Source: Actinomycetota bacterium
GTDB lineage: Bacteria > Actinomycetota > Geothermincolia > Geothermincolales > RBG-13-55-18
Assembly: GCA_030019255.1 (NCBI GenBank)
Contig: JASEFK010000007.1
Location: 95,709-151,349 of the forward strand
Reading direction: 5' to 3'
DNA length: 55,641 nucleotides
The notes below the pieces were generated by a model, which was not told the origin of the DNA, did not search any database, and was given only the letters and a program-made list of their open reading frames with translations. Shown in pieces: positions 27,956 through 35,409 of this stretch. The position numbers and the translations under genes were made by a program. The stretch's first letter is position 1; every line of letters begins with the position of its first letter.

Positions 27956-28216
27956 TCAATCCTGCCCCAGGAGCTCCTCCATGCGGCGCAACCCGTCCTC
28001 CAGGTTGCGCAGGAGTTCCTCCCTTCCCTTGCGCAGGTTCTCCAGCCACTCGGCGAGCATCTTCTCGCCCTCCTTCTGCACCTCCCCGGCTTGCTCCAGG
28101 AAGGTCCTCCACATCTTCTCCATCTGCTCCTGAAAGGAGGCCAGGGTGTCGAAGGTCATGCGCAAGAAGTGCCGCATACCCTCCAGGGTCATCCTCTGTA
28201 CCGCCTTGGGATCCAT
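27956..28216 (-). CDS. Phasin-like small helical protein
   Basis: An 86-residue amphipathic coiled-coil protein (repeated FQEQMEKMW, EVQKEGEKMLAEW, ELLRNLEDGLRRMEELL). Size, helical pattern and position as first gene of the phaE-phaC operon suggest a granule-coating phasin. Direct family similarity cannot be shown by eye. The ATG at 28216 has AAGGAGGGG 3-4 nt upstream; an upstream extension in this frame is rejected for lack of a binding site. It ends 50 nt before phaE. Confidence 0.65.
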   Translation of the reverse strand: MDPKAVQRMTLEGMRHFLRMTFDTLASFQEQMEKMWRTFLEQAGEVQKEGEKMLAEWLENLRKGREELLRNLEDGLRRMEELLGQD

Positions 28217-28428
28217 AGTCCCCTCCTTTCCCTCTCGATTTCCGGCGGGGGAAACACCCCCGGCCGACCTCCTATCCCGCACCACCTCGGCAGTCTAACA
28301 ACTCCTCGGCCCCGTCCTATCCGACCCGCCGTGGGAGGGTCGCAGCCCTCCCCGCCCGCTTACGCCGACTCCGCCGGGCCGTTCGGTACAACCTTCGCTG
28401 CCCTCGCGATCACCTTTATGGTTCCTCC

Positions 28429-28444
28429 TTAACCGGTAGGTTAA
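28429..28444. repeat. Inverted repeat, possible operator of the pha operon
   Basis: TTAACC-GGTA-GGTTAA has perfect 6-bp arms. It lies about 215 bp upstream of the phasin-like ATG in the promoter-bearing region. The binding protein is unknown. Confidence 0.4.
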
Positions 28445-28583
28445 ACTTGGACGGAAAAGGAAGCCTCCCTGGCCGAGCCGACCCCCAGGTTAGGGATTCC
28501 ACGTGTACTCCCGCCGAATCAAGGTATTCATGCCCGTTCTCACCGCATTTGATGCCGGCCGGCACGGGAGCGGCTTTCGTCCG

Positions 28584-28660
28584 CTTTCATCGATCATTCG
28601 GCCCGGCCTTAGCCCAGCTGCCGGCGCGGGAGCGTTATTCATTCCCTTTCATCGATCATT
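28584..28660. repeat. 15-bp direct repeat pair
   Basis: CTTTCATCGATCATT occurs at 28584-28598 and again at 28646-28660, start to start 62 bp, close to six helical turns. Exact repetition of 15 bp in non-coding DNA is unlikely by chance. Each copy contains the palindrome ATCGAT. Confidence 0.5.
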
Positions 28661-29033
28661 ACCTTAATGGGATGGGGATTCTTCGCTGCACGCCGACGGC
28701 GCAGGGGCGGTGTTGGCCCTCTCCCATTGGTCATTCCGGAGCCGGAAGAAGGGGCCGTGGCAGGGGAGCATTCGATGGCATACTTTCGGACCGATATCCT
28801 GAGATACACAAGGTCCGCCTCTTTTCGTAGCTCCTTGGTGTATACTATCTCCACGAATGCTCGGAAACTGACCGAAGAAAGCACTGATTATGCAATGCCT
28901 CCGGAACTGGCGTGCCGTTCATGGGTGGCGCGGCATTTTCAGGAGTCATTGCGGGCGTCAAGAGCCGATGTGACGTTAAACTTATAGAGGCCTGAAGCGC
29001 GCTTTCCGCGGGGAAATCAAGGAGTGAACCTGT

Positions 29034-29549
29034 ATGGTCAAGAAAACCGTATCTCTTGTGGTGTCGGCCCTTCTGCTCGGTGCGTTCTTCTCGCTCGCGG
29101 GCTGTGGGAGCGCGGACCGGGAGGATTACTTCCGGGAAATTCGCAAGATCAACGAAAAACTGACCTCCAGGCTCGGAGAACTGGGCGAGGAGGTGGCCGC
29201 CCTGGATCACGGGAACGAGGAGGAACTTAAGGAGGACCTGGCCGGGATCCTGGAGGAGACGGCCCTGATCCTGGAGGAAGGTGTCCGGGAGATGAGCCGG
29301 GTGAGGGTACCGGCCGGTGGCGAGGAAGCCCATCTGAGCTTCCTTGAACTCCTATCCGAAGCGGCTGCGGGTTACCGGGAGTCCGCCACCGCCCTCATGC
29401 CCCGCGCAGTGGAAGAGCACGGGCACGAGAGCGGGGAGGAGGAGGTCCACGTTGAAGAGGCGGGGGATCATGCCACGCAGGAGGGAGCGGAAGAGAATCA
29501 CCCCATTCAAGCCGCCGCCGAGGAAGCGGGTCATTCGGGGGGACACTGA
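29034..29549 (+). CDS. Lipoprotein with His/Glu-rich C-terminus
   Basis: A 171-residue secreted lipoprotein: basic N-end, hydrophobic stretch, and lipobox LAGC with C24 as the lipidation site. Residues 30-125 are predicted helical and charged. The last 45 residues are strongly enriched in His and Glu (HGHESGEEEVHVEE and a terminal HSGGH), a pattern common in metal-binding tails. I do not recognise the family. AAGGAG lies upstream of the ATG. It precedes the Fe-S protein gene on the same strand. Confidence 0.8.
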   Translation: MVKKTVSLVVSALLLGAFFSLAGCGSADREDYFREIRKINEKLTSRLGELGEEVAALDHGNEEELKEDLAGILEETALILEEGVREMSRVRVPAGGEEAHLSFLELLSEAAAGYRESATALMPRAVEEHGHESGEEEVHVEEAGDHATQEGAEENHPIQAAAEEAGHSGGH

Positions 29550-29623
29550 CCAGCAATCGGATGCGCCGGAACCATGTTCCCGTCGAAGGCACCCGTAACC
29601 GTCCCCGGCGGCGGCTCCCGGCT

Positions 29624-29629
29624 TATAAT
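29624..29629 (+). promoter_or_regulatory. Probable -10 box for the Fe-S protein gene
   Basis: A perfect TATAAT (29624-29629) lies 47 nt before the ATG at 29677, leaving a leader of about 40 nt that contains the Shine-Dalgarno. No convincing -35 is seen at the usual distance. Confidence 0.5.
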
Positions 29630-29676
29630 ATCCCTATCGTGTTCTCTCGGTGCAGGATGGAGAAAGGGGAAGGCAC

Positions 29677-30678
29677 ATGAACGACGAGGACCTCTACCAG
29701 CAGTTGGCGAGCAGGGTGCTCATGCCCCAGAGCAAGCTCATACCCGAGCTTTTCCGCATGATCGCCGACGAGGAGGAAGCGCGCATCCTCCTGGCCACTC
29801 CGGGCACCCTCCCGGAGCTGGCGGAGAAGGTGGGGCTTCCCGAGGACGTAGTTAAGGAGAGACTGGATATCCTCTTCCGCAAGGGATTGATCTTCAAGTC
29901 GGAGAAACCCCAGGGGACGGTCTACCGCATGTGCCGGGACCTGGTGCAGTTCCACGACGCCTCCATACTCTGGCCGGAGGCCCCTCCCGAGTACCACCGG
30001 CTCTGGAAACGCTTCATGGCCGAGGAGTGGCCGGAATTCGCCGGGATGGTCTCCAGGATGCTTCCAAAGCCCTTCTCCCGTATCGTCACCGTGCAGCAGC
30101 CAGTGGAGGCCCGCTCGCGCATCCTGGCCTTCGACGACGTGGAGCGCATCATAAGGGATTCCGGAAGGGTGGCGGTCACCAAGTGCACCTGCCGCCTCAT
30201 AGAGGGCAACTGCGACAAGCCCCTGGAGGTGTGCCTGCAGGTGGGAAGGGCGGCGGAATACACCATCGAAAGGGGCAGCGGTCGCGAGGTAAGCGTGGAG
30301 GAAGCCCTGGACATCATCCGGGAGTGCGAGGAGGCCGGGCTGGTGCACGTGACCATGAACCGGACCACGGACAGCCATTACATCTGCAATTGCTGCGATG
30401 ACTGTTGCATGTCCTTCACCCTCATCTCCAAGGGCATCAACCTATGCGATCCCAGTCGTTTCCAGGCCCGGGTGGACGCGGAGAAATGCAGCGGCTGCGG
30501 AACGTGCCTGGAGCGGTGCTTCTTCGGGGCCCTTTCCCTCGCCGGAGAGGAGGGTTCCCAGGTCAGCACGGTGGACCCGGAGAAGTGCATGGGGTGCGGG
30601 CTGTGCATGGTCACCTGTCCCGAGGAGGCCATTTCCATGGAGCTGGTACGCGAGGAGGACTTCATTCCCCGTTTCTGA
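29677..30678 (+). CDS. Cysteine-rich 2x[4Fe-4S] protein with N-terminal HTH-like region
   Basis: A 333-residue cytoplasmic protein. Residues 30-80 resemble a winged helix (TPGTLPELAEKVGLPEDVVKERLDIL). The middle holds C170, C172, C179 and C186, then a dense CNCCDDCC (237-244). The C-terminus is a classical two-cluster ferredoxin with cysteines at 271, 274, 277, 281 and 304, 307, 310, 314. This layout is seen in anaerobe Fe-S proteins of unknown role; electron transfer, sensing or both is possible. The ATG has GGGGAAGG upstream. A strong bidirectional terminator follows it. Confidence 0.85.
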   Translation: MNDEDLYQQLASRVLMPQSKLIPELFRMIADEEEARILLATPGTLPELAEKVGLPEDVVKERLDILFRKGLIFKSEKPQGTVYRMCRDLVQFHDASILWPEAPPEYHRLWKRFMAEEWPEFAGMVSRMLPKPFSRIVTVQQPVEARSRILAFDDVERIIRDSGRVAVTKCTCRLIEGNCDKPLEVCLQVGRAAEYTIERGSGREVSVEEALDIIRECEEAGLVHVTMNRTTDSHYICNCCDDCCMSFTLISKGINLCDPSRFQARVDAEKCSGCGTCLERCFFGALSLAGEEGSQVSTVDPEKCMGCGLCMVTCPEEAISMELVREEDFIPRF

Positions 30679-30802
30679 GCGCAAATCGACAGGAGGATCG
30701 AAAATCGGTCCCCTACCGCGGATGTACCCTTATTCGCCGGTATGACGGCGGGCAGATACCGGGTTCTAGCCGGAGGGGTTCCCTTTCCCGGTAAACCAGA
30801 GT

Positions 30803-30834
30803 AAAAGAGGGGCGGGCAGGCCCGCCCCTCTTTT
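30803..30834. terminator. Bidirectional intrinsic terminator
   Basis: Arms AAAAGAGGGGCGGGC (30803-30817) and GCCCGCCCCTCTTTT (30820-30834) form a very stable GC stem flanked by A/T tracts on both sides. It lies between the convergent Fe-S protein and hydratase genes and serves both. Confidence 0.9.
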
Positions 30835-30848
30835 CACCATAGCCCGCC

Positions 30849-31700
30849 TTACACGTTGAGCCACACCGCGGCGTTGGTGATACAGTACTCCTCCGGACGC
30901 TCCTTGGTGGTGCACCGGAAGATTATTTTGTCCTCGGACTCCTGCCACATCTGGGTGACGATAGTGTCTCCCGGCCACACGGGACGGCTGAAGCGCACCT
31001 TGATGGCCTTGAACTTGGCCGGGTCGTTCCCGCAGTACTCCCTGAGAACCGCCCGACCCGCGTGCCCGAAGGTGCACAGGCCGTGCAGTATGGGCTTGGG
31101 GAAGCCCGCCATGCTGGCGAAGTTGGGGTCAATGTGCAGTGGATTGTAGTCCCCGGACAGGCGGTAGATCATGGCCTGGATGGGGAGTGTTTTCATCTCC
31201 ACCACCTTGTCCGGGTCGCGGTCCGGAGGCTCGTTGCCCGGCTCGGGTCCGCGCTCGCCGCCGAAGCCGCCCTCTCCCCGGATGAAGCTGGAGAACTTGT
31301 TGAAGAAGACCACGTCTCCGGATTCGTCCACCGTCTCCACGTCCAGGTCGATGACCGCGCCCTTGGTCTTGTCCCACACGGCGGCGATCTTGGGCTTGGA
31401 GGTCAGCTTGCCCTGGGTGGGAATGGGGTGCTTGCGGATCTCCAGGTACTGTTCCCCGTGCACCAGCATCACCAAGTTGATGTCCACGCCCTCCACGTTC
31501 ACCAGTCCCATGAGCGCCGGGAAGGGAGGGATTACCCCGAAGGTGGGCAGCACCTGCAGCCCGTTCTCGTAGACGAACTTCAGCTCGTCGTCCTCGTACC
31601 CGGCCCCCACCCCCAGGGCATAGAGGATCACGTCCCGAACCGTGTACTCGTAATCCAGGGCAGGCAGCTCCTTCCCCACTACCGAAAGGTCGATAGGCAT
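30849..31700 (-). CDS. Hydratase 2 (MaoC-like, R-specific enoyl-CoA hydratase)
   Basis: A 283-residue double hot-dog protein. The hydratase-2 motif YRLSGDYNPLHIDP (179-192) contains the catalytic Asp (D184) and His (H189), and HGLCTFGHAGRAV follows as in MFE-2 hydratase domains. It hydrates trans-2-enoyl-CoA to (R)-3-hydroxyacyl-CoA, the PHA monomer stereochemistry. It lies 48 nt downstream of the SDR gene on the same strand; together they match the two catalytic domains of peroxisomal multifunctional enzyme 2. Confidence 0.9.
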   Translation of the reverse strand: MPIDLSVVGKELPALDYEYTVRDVILYALGVGAGYEDDELKFVYENGLQVLPTFGVIPPFPALMGLVNVEGVDINLVMLVHGEQYLEIRKHPIPTQGKLTSKPKIAAVWDKTKGAVIDLDVETVDESGDVVFFNKFSSFIRGEGGFGGERGPEPGNEPPDRDPDKVVEMKTLPIQAMIYRLSGDYNPLHIDPNFASMAGFPKPILHGLCTFGHAGRAVLREYCGNDPAKFKAIKVRFSRPVWPGDTIVTQMWQESEDKIIFRCTTKERPEEYCITNAAVWLNV

Positions 31701-31748
31701 CTTATATTCAACTCCTTCCTCGACTCGCCGTCCTGCCTTCCCGCCGGC

Positions 31749-32660
31749 TCATCCTAGGTTGAGCTTAGAAAGGGCGTTGCCGGTCTGCTCGGTGGCGTTC
31801 TCGAAGGTCCGGGCGCCCTCCAGGGAGACGATCTTATCGATGTTCTCGTCGATCATCTCCAGGGTGATCCCCTGGGCCGGGTCCAGGAAGACCCCCGGGC
31901 CCTCCATGAAGGCGGTGCGGCTGAAGTAACCGGCCCCGGCCACGAAGGTGTAACCGGAGAAGTTGCAGCGGTCAGAGCAAGCCCACACCACCATGGGGGC
32001 CACGTACTCGGGCTTGAGGATCTCCACCAGGTTGGGCGGCAGCACGGTGGCCGTCATGCGCGTTCCGGCGATGGGCACGATGGTGTTGCAGAGGATGTTA
32101 TACTTGGCTCCCTCCTGCTTGAGGACGTGCATTAGACCGATGATGCCCATCTTGGCCGCTCCGTAGTTGGCCTGCCCGAAGTTGCCGTAGACACCGGCAG
32201 CGGAGGCGGCGGAGACGATGCGCCCGTAATTGTTCTCCCGCATGTAGGGCCAGGCCGCCTTGGAGCAGTAGAAGGTGCCGTTGAGGTGGACGGCGATGAC
32301 CTTCTCGTAATCCTCCAGCTCCATCTTGAGGAAGCTCTTGTCGCGCAGGATGCCGGCGTTGTTGATGAGGATGTCGATCTTCCCGTAGTTGTCGATGGCC
32401 GTCTTGATGATGTTCTGGGCGCCCTCCCAGTCGGCCACGCTGTCGAAGTTGGGGACCGCCTCCCCGCCGGCGTCCTTGATCTCCTGCACCACCTTCTCCG
32501 CGGCGGTGGTCCCGGCGCCCGTTCCGTCCACGGCCCCGCCCAGGTCGTTGACCACCACCTTGCACCCGCGGCTGGCCAGGAGCAGGGCGTATTCCCTACC
32601 TAGGCCGCCGCCGGCCCCGGTCACTACTGCGACGCGTCCGTCGAACCTTATCTCCGACAT
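31749..32660 (-). CDS. SDR dehydrogenase, MFE-2 (R)-3-hydroxyacyl-CoA dehydrogenase type
   Basis: A 303-residue short-chain dehydrogenase. The cofactor motif is TGAGGGLG (14-21), followed by NNAG (100-103), a serine near 151-153, and Y166-x3-K170. GREYALLLASRGCKVVVNDLGG is characteristic of the HSD17B4/MFE-2 dehydrogenase domain. Expected reaction is NAD-dependent oxidation of (R)-3-hydroxyacyl-CoA, reversible. The ATG at 32660 has AAAGGAGAGG upstream; the in-frame upstream extension is Arg-rich and unlikely. First gene of a two-gene operon with hydratase 2. Confidence 0.9.
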   Translation of the reverse strand: MSEIRFDGRVAVVTGAGGGLGREYALLLASRGCKVVVNDLGGAVDGTGAGTTAAEKVVQEIKDAGGEAVPNFDSVADWEGAQNIIKTAIDNYGKIDILINNAGILRDKSFLKMELEDYEKVIAVHLNGTFYCSKAAWPYMRENNYGRIVSAASAAGVYGNFGQANYGAAKMGIIGLMHVLKQEGAKYNILCNTIVPIAGTRMTATVLPPNLVEILKPEYVAPMVVWACSDRCNFSGYTFVAGAGYFSRTAFMEGPGVFLDPAQGITLEMIDENIDKIVSLEGARTFENATEQTGNALSKLNLG

Positions 32661-32784
32661 ATACCCTCTCCTTTCTTTCCTCCGGGGTCTCCCCCGACGA
32701 TCCCTTACCACCTCCTCAGGACAGCGGGAAAACTCCTTTCCGCCGTCTCCTTGCGCCCTCCGAGCCGCTGCGCGGCTTTATAAT

Positions 32785-32813
32785 TATATAACGGATTTCG
32801 GCTCATTTACCAA
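32785..32813 (-). promoter_or_regulatory. Promoter of the SDR-hydratase operon
   Basis: On the minus strand TTGGTA (32808-32813) and TATATA (32785-32790; an overlapping TATAAT is at 32783-32788) are 17 bp apart. TACCAAACGGTA (32808-32819) overlaps the -35 as a 4+4 inverted repeat, a possible repressor site. Confidence 0.65.
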
Positions 32814-32819
32814 ACGGTA

Positions 32820-33097
32820 TCTTCAAGGGGCGGCCGTCGCGGGAAAAGGACGGCGCGGCAGGAGAAACCACTCCACGGAACCTCTTCCCGGCTCACACTT
32901 CGCCGCCGGCCGCCGCCAGGCGGCGCAGAAGTCGCGCACCCCATAGGAAATATTTTCCATTTTCTTCCGTAACACGACCAGCTGCCGGCGGGCGACCCCC
33001 AACTTCGATGCAAGGCGCGGCGCCAAGCGAGCGACGCGGAGAGTATGCGCTACGGGCACAAGGTGGTGGGTCGTACGCGCCCGGGCAAGGCGCGGGT
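32820..33097. other. Intergenic region between divergent SDR and PrcB-like genes
   Basis: About 280 bp of GC-rich DNA upstream of the two promoter regions. Open frames on the minus strand lack a ribosome-binding site and recognisable content. I see no gene here. Confidence 0.35.
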
Positions 33098-33123
33098 TAT
33101 AATCATTGCGTAGCATTGCGTAG
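33098..33123 (+). promoter_or_regulatory. -10 box and tandem 10-bp repeat upstream of PrcB-like gene
   Basis: TATAAT (33098-33103) is immediately followed by two exact tandem copies of CATTGCGTAG (33104-33113 and 33114-33123), which would form the 5' end of the transcript. The ATG is at 33186. No clear -35 is seen. Confidence 0.5.
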
Positions 33124-33185
33124 CGTGGACCGGCCTCACCGGCGCACGCGGCAGGAAGACGAAGGTTCGATCGGGACGGAAGGTT

Positions 33186-33773
33186 ATGGGCAGGTCGTCG
33201 ACGAGACGCCCGGCGGCCTTTCTGCTCGCCTTCCTTCTGGCGGCCCTCTCCGCCGTCGCCATCTACGGGTGCGGGGGCGATAAGGCCGGCGAGGAGGAGA
33301 TGGCGGGAAAGGGGGCTCCCGAAAGGGAGATACCCCTGCGGACCCTCATGCAGGGCTCGGTATGCGATTACGGGCGCTTCGAGCAACCGGCCACCGGGGG
33401 AGAAACCGGACCCGCTTTCCTGGTGCTGGAGGACGATGAGGCACTAAAGCGGCTCCTATTCCTCTCTGGCCTGGAACTTCCGGCGGGCGAGATCAACTTC
33501 TCGCGCCAGGTGGTCATCGCCGCCATGCAGGGACCCAGGAGCACGTCGGGATACGCCGTCTCCGTGGTGCGGGCGGTGCAGGTGGGAACCGAGGTCCGGG
33601 TGGAGGTGGAAGTGGTGGAACCGGAATCGGGAAGCATGACCGCCCAGGTGCTCACCAGTCCTTTCCACCTGGTAGTGGCGGAAAGGGAAGATTTCCAGCC
33701 CCGGGGCGAGCTCTCTTTCACCTTCACGGACAGGAAGGGGGAGACGCTAGAGAGGACCACGGCGGAGATATGA
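33186..33773 (+). CDS. Lipoprotein with PrcB-like domain
   Basis: A 195-residue exported protein: Arg-rich N-end, hydrophobic helix 10-26, and probable lipidation at C29 (IYGC, a weak lipobox). The body resembles the PrcB/protease-complex-subunit domain: FSRQVVIAAMQGPRSTSGYAV followed by VEVEVVEPESGSMTAQVLTSPFHLVVV-type strands, where the TGGY-like turn and the P.PG..V.Q..T.P.H pattern are typical. Function is probably structural or inhibitory at the cell surface; unproven. GGAAGG precedes the ATG. Confidence 0.7.
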   Translation: MGRSSTRRPAAFLLAFLLAALSAVAIYGCGGDKAGEEEMAGKGAPEREIPLRTLMQGSVCDYGRFEQPATGGETGPAFLVLEDDEALKRLLFLSGLELPAGEINFSRQVVIAAMQGPRSTSGYAVSVVRAVQVGTEVRVEVEVVEPESGSMTAQVLTSPFHLVVAEREDFQPRGELSFTFTDRKGETLERTTAEI

Positions 33774-34176
33774 GGTTTCAGCAAACGCTCCGCTCTCCCG
33801 TAATATTTCCAGTTACCAGGCGTCATGCCACGTCAGATCGCTCAAAACGACCCCCACGGACACCAGGTGAAAGCGCCGGAAAGCACCGTCCGGAGCGCCG
33901 GGTGTCCCGGGGCATTCGTTCCCCCTTGATCCTGCCGAGGCGGTGCACGGTCGATAAATCCACGTACTTCGAGTGAGAAAAAGGCCCAACAGGGTCGCCG
34001 CTGAGAATCGGCCTTCCGCGGGGTTTCCATTTTACGGATGGCCTTAACGGGGTAGGATAACAATAAGTCTCGGGATAATGGAGATCGGAAAGCGCGGTGT
34101 CCGTGACTGGGCCCGCGGGGAACGCTCGGCGATCGGTCTTCGGAAGGCTAAACCCGGGAGATAAAGGAGGTTCAGG
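33774..34176. other. Intergenic gap
   Basis: About 400 bp between two co-oriented genes. No convincing gene, terminator or full promoter is seen; GATAAT near 34073 could be a -10 box for the downstream gene. AAAGGAGG at 34164-34171 is that gene's ribosome-binding site. Confidence 0.35.
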
Positions 34177-35139
34177 ATGCTCTGTCCGGCTTGTAATCGG
34201 GAAAACGACGACACGGCTTCCTTCTGCCGTTTCTGCGGACAACAGCTGAAAGCGCCTGGTAGCGTCCCCGGAAGCACCATGCCTGACGCGCCTTCCGGGT
34301 CACAAGCCCGGGAGGCTACTCCGGCGCAGGCCCAGGCGGTTTCCGCCCCACCCGCCGCCTCAACCCGTAATGGGGACCTCGCGCCCACTTCGCTGGCGGC
34401 CCTGGTCCGGCAGTCCATGGAGGTGGAAAGCCCCGACGCCTTCAGCCTGCAGAGTAAGAAGCTCTTGCGAGTGAACATGGACGCCTGCGGCGGGCAGGTG
34501 CTGGCCAAGGCCGGTTCCATGATCGCCTACCAGGGAAGGATAAGCTTCGTCCGCCAGGGGAGCGGTGGGGTGGACAAGTGGATCAAGAAGGCCGTCTCCG
34601 GAGAATCCTTCACCCTCATGCTGGCGCAGGGCACCGGGGACCTCTTCCTGGCCGACGCCGCCAACGACATCGTGCTTCTCTACCTGAACAATGAATCCAT
34701 CACCGTGGAGGCCCTTAACCTCCTGGCCTTCACCCCCAGCATCTCCTGGGACATCAAGATGATCAAGGGAGCAGCGGGGATGATGGCCGGGGGGCTGTGG
34801 ACGGTGGAGCTGCAGGGGACCGGCTACCTGGCCCTCATATCCAAGGGAGAGCCCATGACCCTGAAAGTTACCCCGGACCAGCCCGTGTTCACCGACCCCA
34901 ACGCCACCATCGCCTGGTCCCAGAGCCTCAACCCCACCCTGCACGTGGACGCCAACCTCTCCAGCCTGAAGGGGATCTTCGGCTCCACCCACGGCGAGCT
35001 CTTCCAGTTGGCCTTCCAGGGAGAGGGGTACGTGGTAGTGCAGCCCAGCGAGGAGGCTCCCAAGACCAGCCTCCAGCAGCCCAGGACCGGGGACAGCGGT
35101 CCGGCGGGAGGGATACTGGGAGGCCTCCTCGGCCATTGA
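34177..35139 (+). CDS. AIM24-family protein with N-terminal zinc ribbon
   Basis: A 320-residue protein. CPAC (3-6) and CRFC (17-20) form a zinc ribbon. A Pro/Ala/Thr-rich linker follows (31-68), and the rest (about 85-285) has the beta-rich AIM24/TIGR00266 pattern: LAKAGSMIAYQGRISF, GTGDLFLADAANDIVLLYLNNESITVE, and LQGTGYLALISKG. The end is Gly-rich. Bacterial AIM24 proteins have no settled function; mitochondrial AIM24 affects inner-membrane organisation. AAAGGAGG lies upstream of the ATG. Confidence 0.85.
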   Translation: MLCPACNRENDDTASFCRFCGQQLKAPGSVPGSTMPDAPSGSQAREATPAQAQAVSAPPAASTRNGDLAPTSLAALVRQSMEVESPDAFSLQSKKLLRVNMDACGGQVLAKAGSMIAYQGRISFVRQGSGGVDKWIKKAVSGESFTLMLAQGTGDLFLADAANDIVLLYLNNESITVEALNLLAFTPSISWDIKMIKGAAGMMAGGLWTVELQGTGYLALISKGEPMTLKVTPDQPVFTDPNATIAWSQSLNPTLHVDANLSSLKGIFGSTHGELFQLAFQGEGYVVVQPSEEAPKTSLQQPRTGDSGPAGGILGGLLGH

Positions 35140-35219
35140 CCCGCGTCGATAGCCAAGAAGAAGCCTGGGAGCGCGGAAAGTAAGGGCATGGGCCGGGAGC
35201 GGGAAATCCCCCGTTCCGG

Positions 35220-35265
35220 GTGGGGATATCCCCACTTGTACCTGCCCCGGGGGTGAACATAGAAT
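35220..35265 (+). promoter_or_regulatory. Promoter of dehydratase genes with adjacent 16-bp palindrome
   Basis: TTGTAC (35236-35241) and TAGAAT (35260-35265) are 18 bp apart. The perfect palindrome GTGGGGATATCCCCAC (35220-35235) abuts the -35 on its upstream side, where an activator or repressor dimer would sit. Transcription would start near 35272, about 138 nt before the first ATG. Confidence 0.6.
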
Positions 35266-35409
35266 AAACCCGCGTCCGAAAGGCTGTCGCGGCCCGTGCG
35301 GCGGCGAGGGAGGCTTCTTCTCCGGCCCTGATCAACCCGCGGGGGACGGTGAGCCGTTCTCCTCCCATCTTACCGCCGCGAAGAAGCATGCGAAGGCGAG
35401 GGGGAGTCC

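Larger units (their letters stand above)
28217..29033. other. Long intergenic region with repeats between pha operon and lipoprotein gene
   Basis: About 800 bp with no supported gene. It holds a 16-bp inverted repeat TTAACCGGTAGGTTAA (28429-28444), placed to act as an operator for the pha operon, and a 15-bp direct repeat CTTTCATCGATCATT at 28584-28598 and 28646-28660. A TATACT box lies near 28841-28846 but has no clear -35. Confidence 0.45.

Noticed and set aside
32823-33386. Minus-strand 187-codon open frame upstream of the SDR promoter
   Set aside because: Overlaps the PrcB-like gene antisense, lacks a ribosome-binding site and shows no domain.
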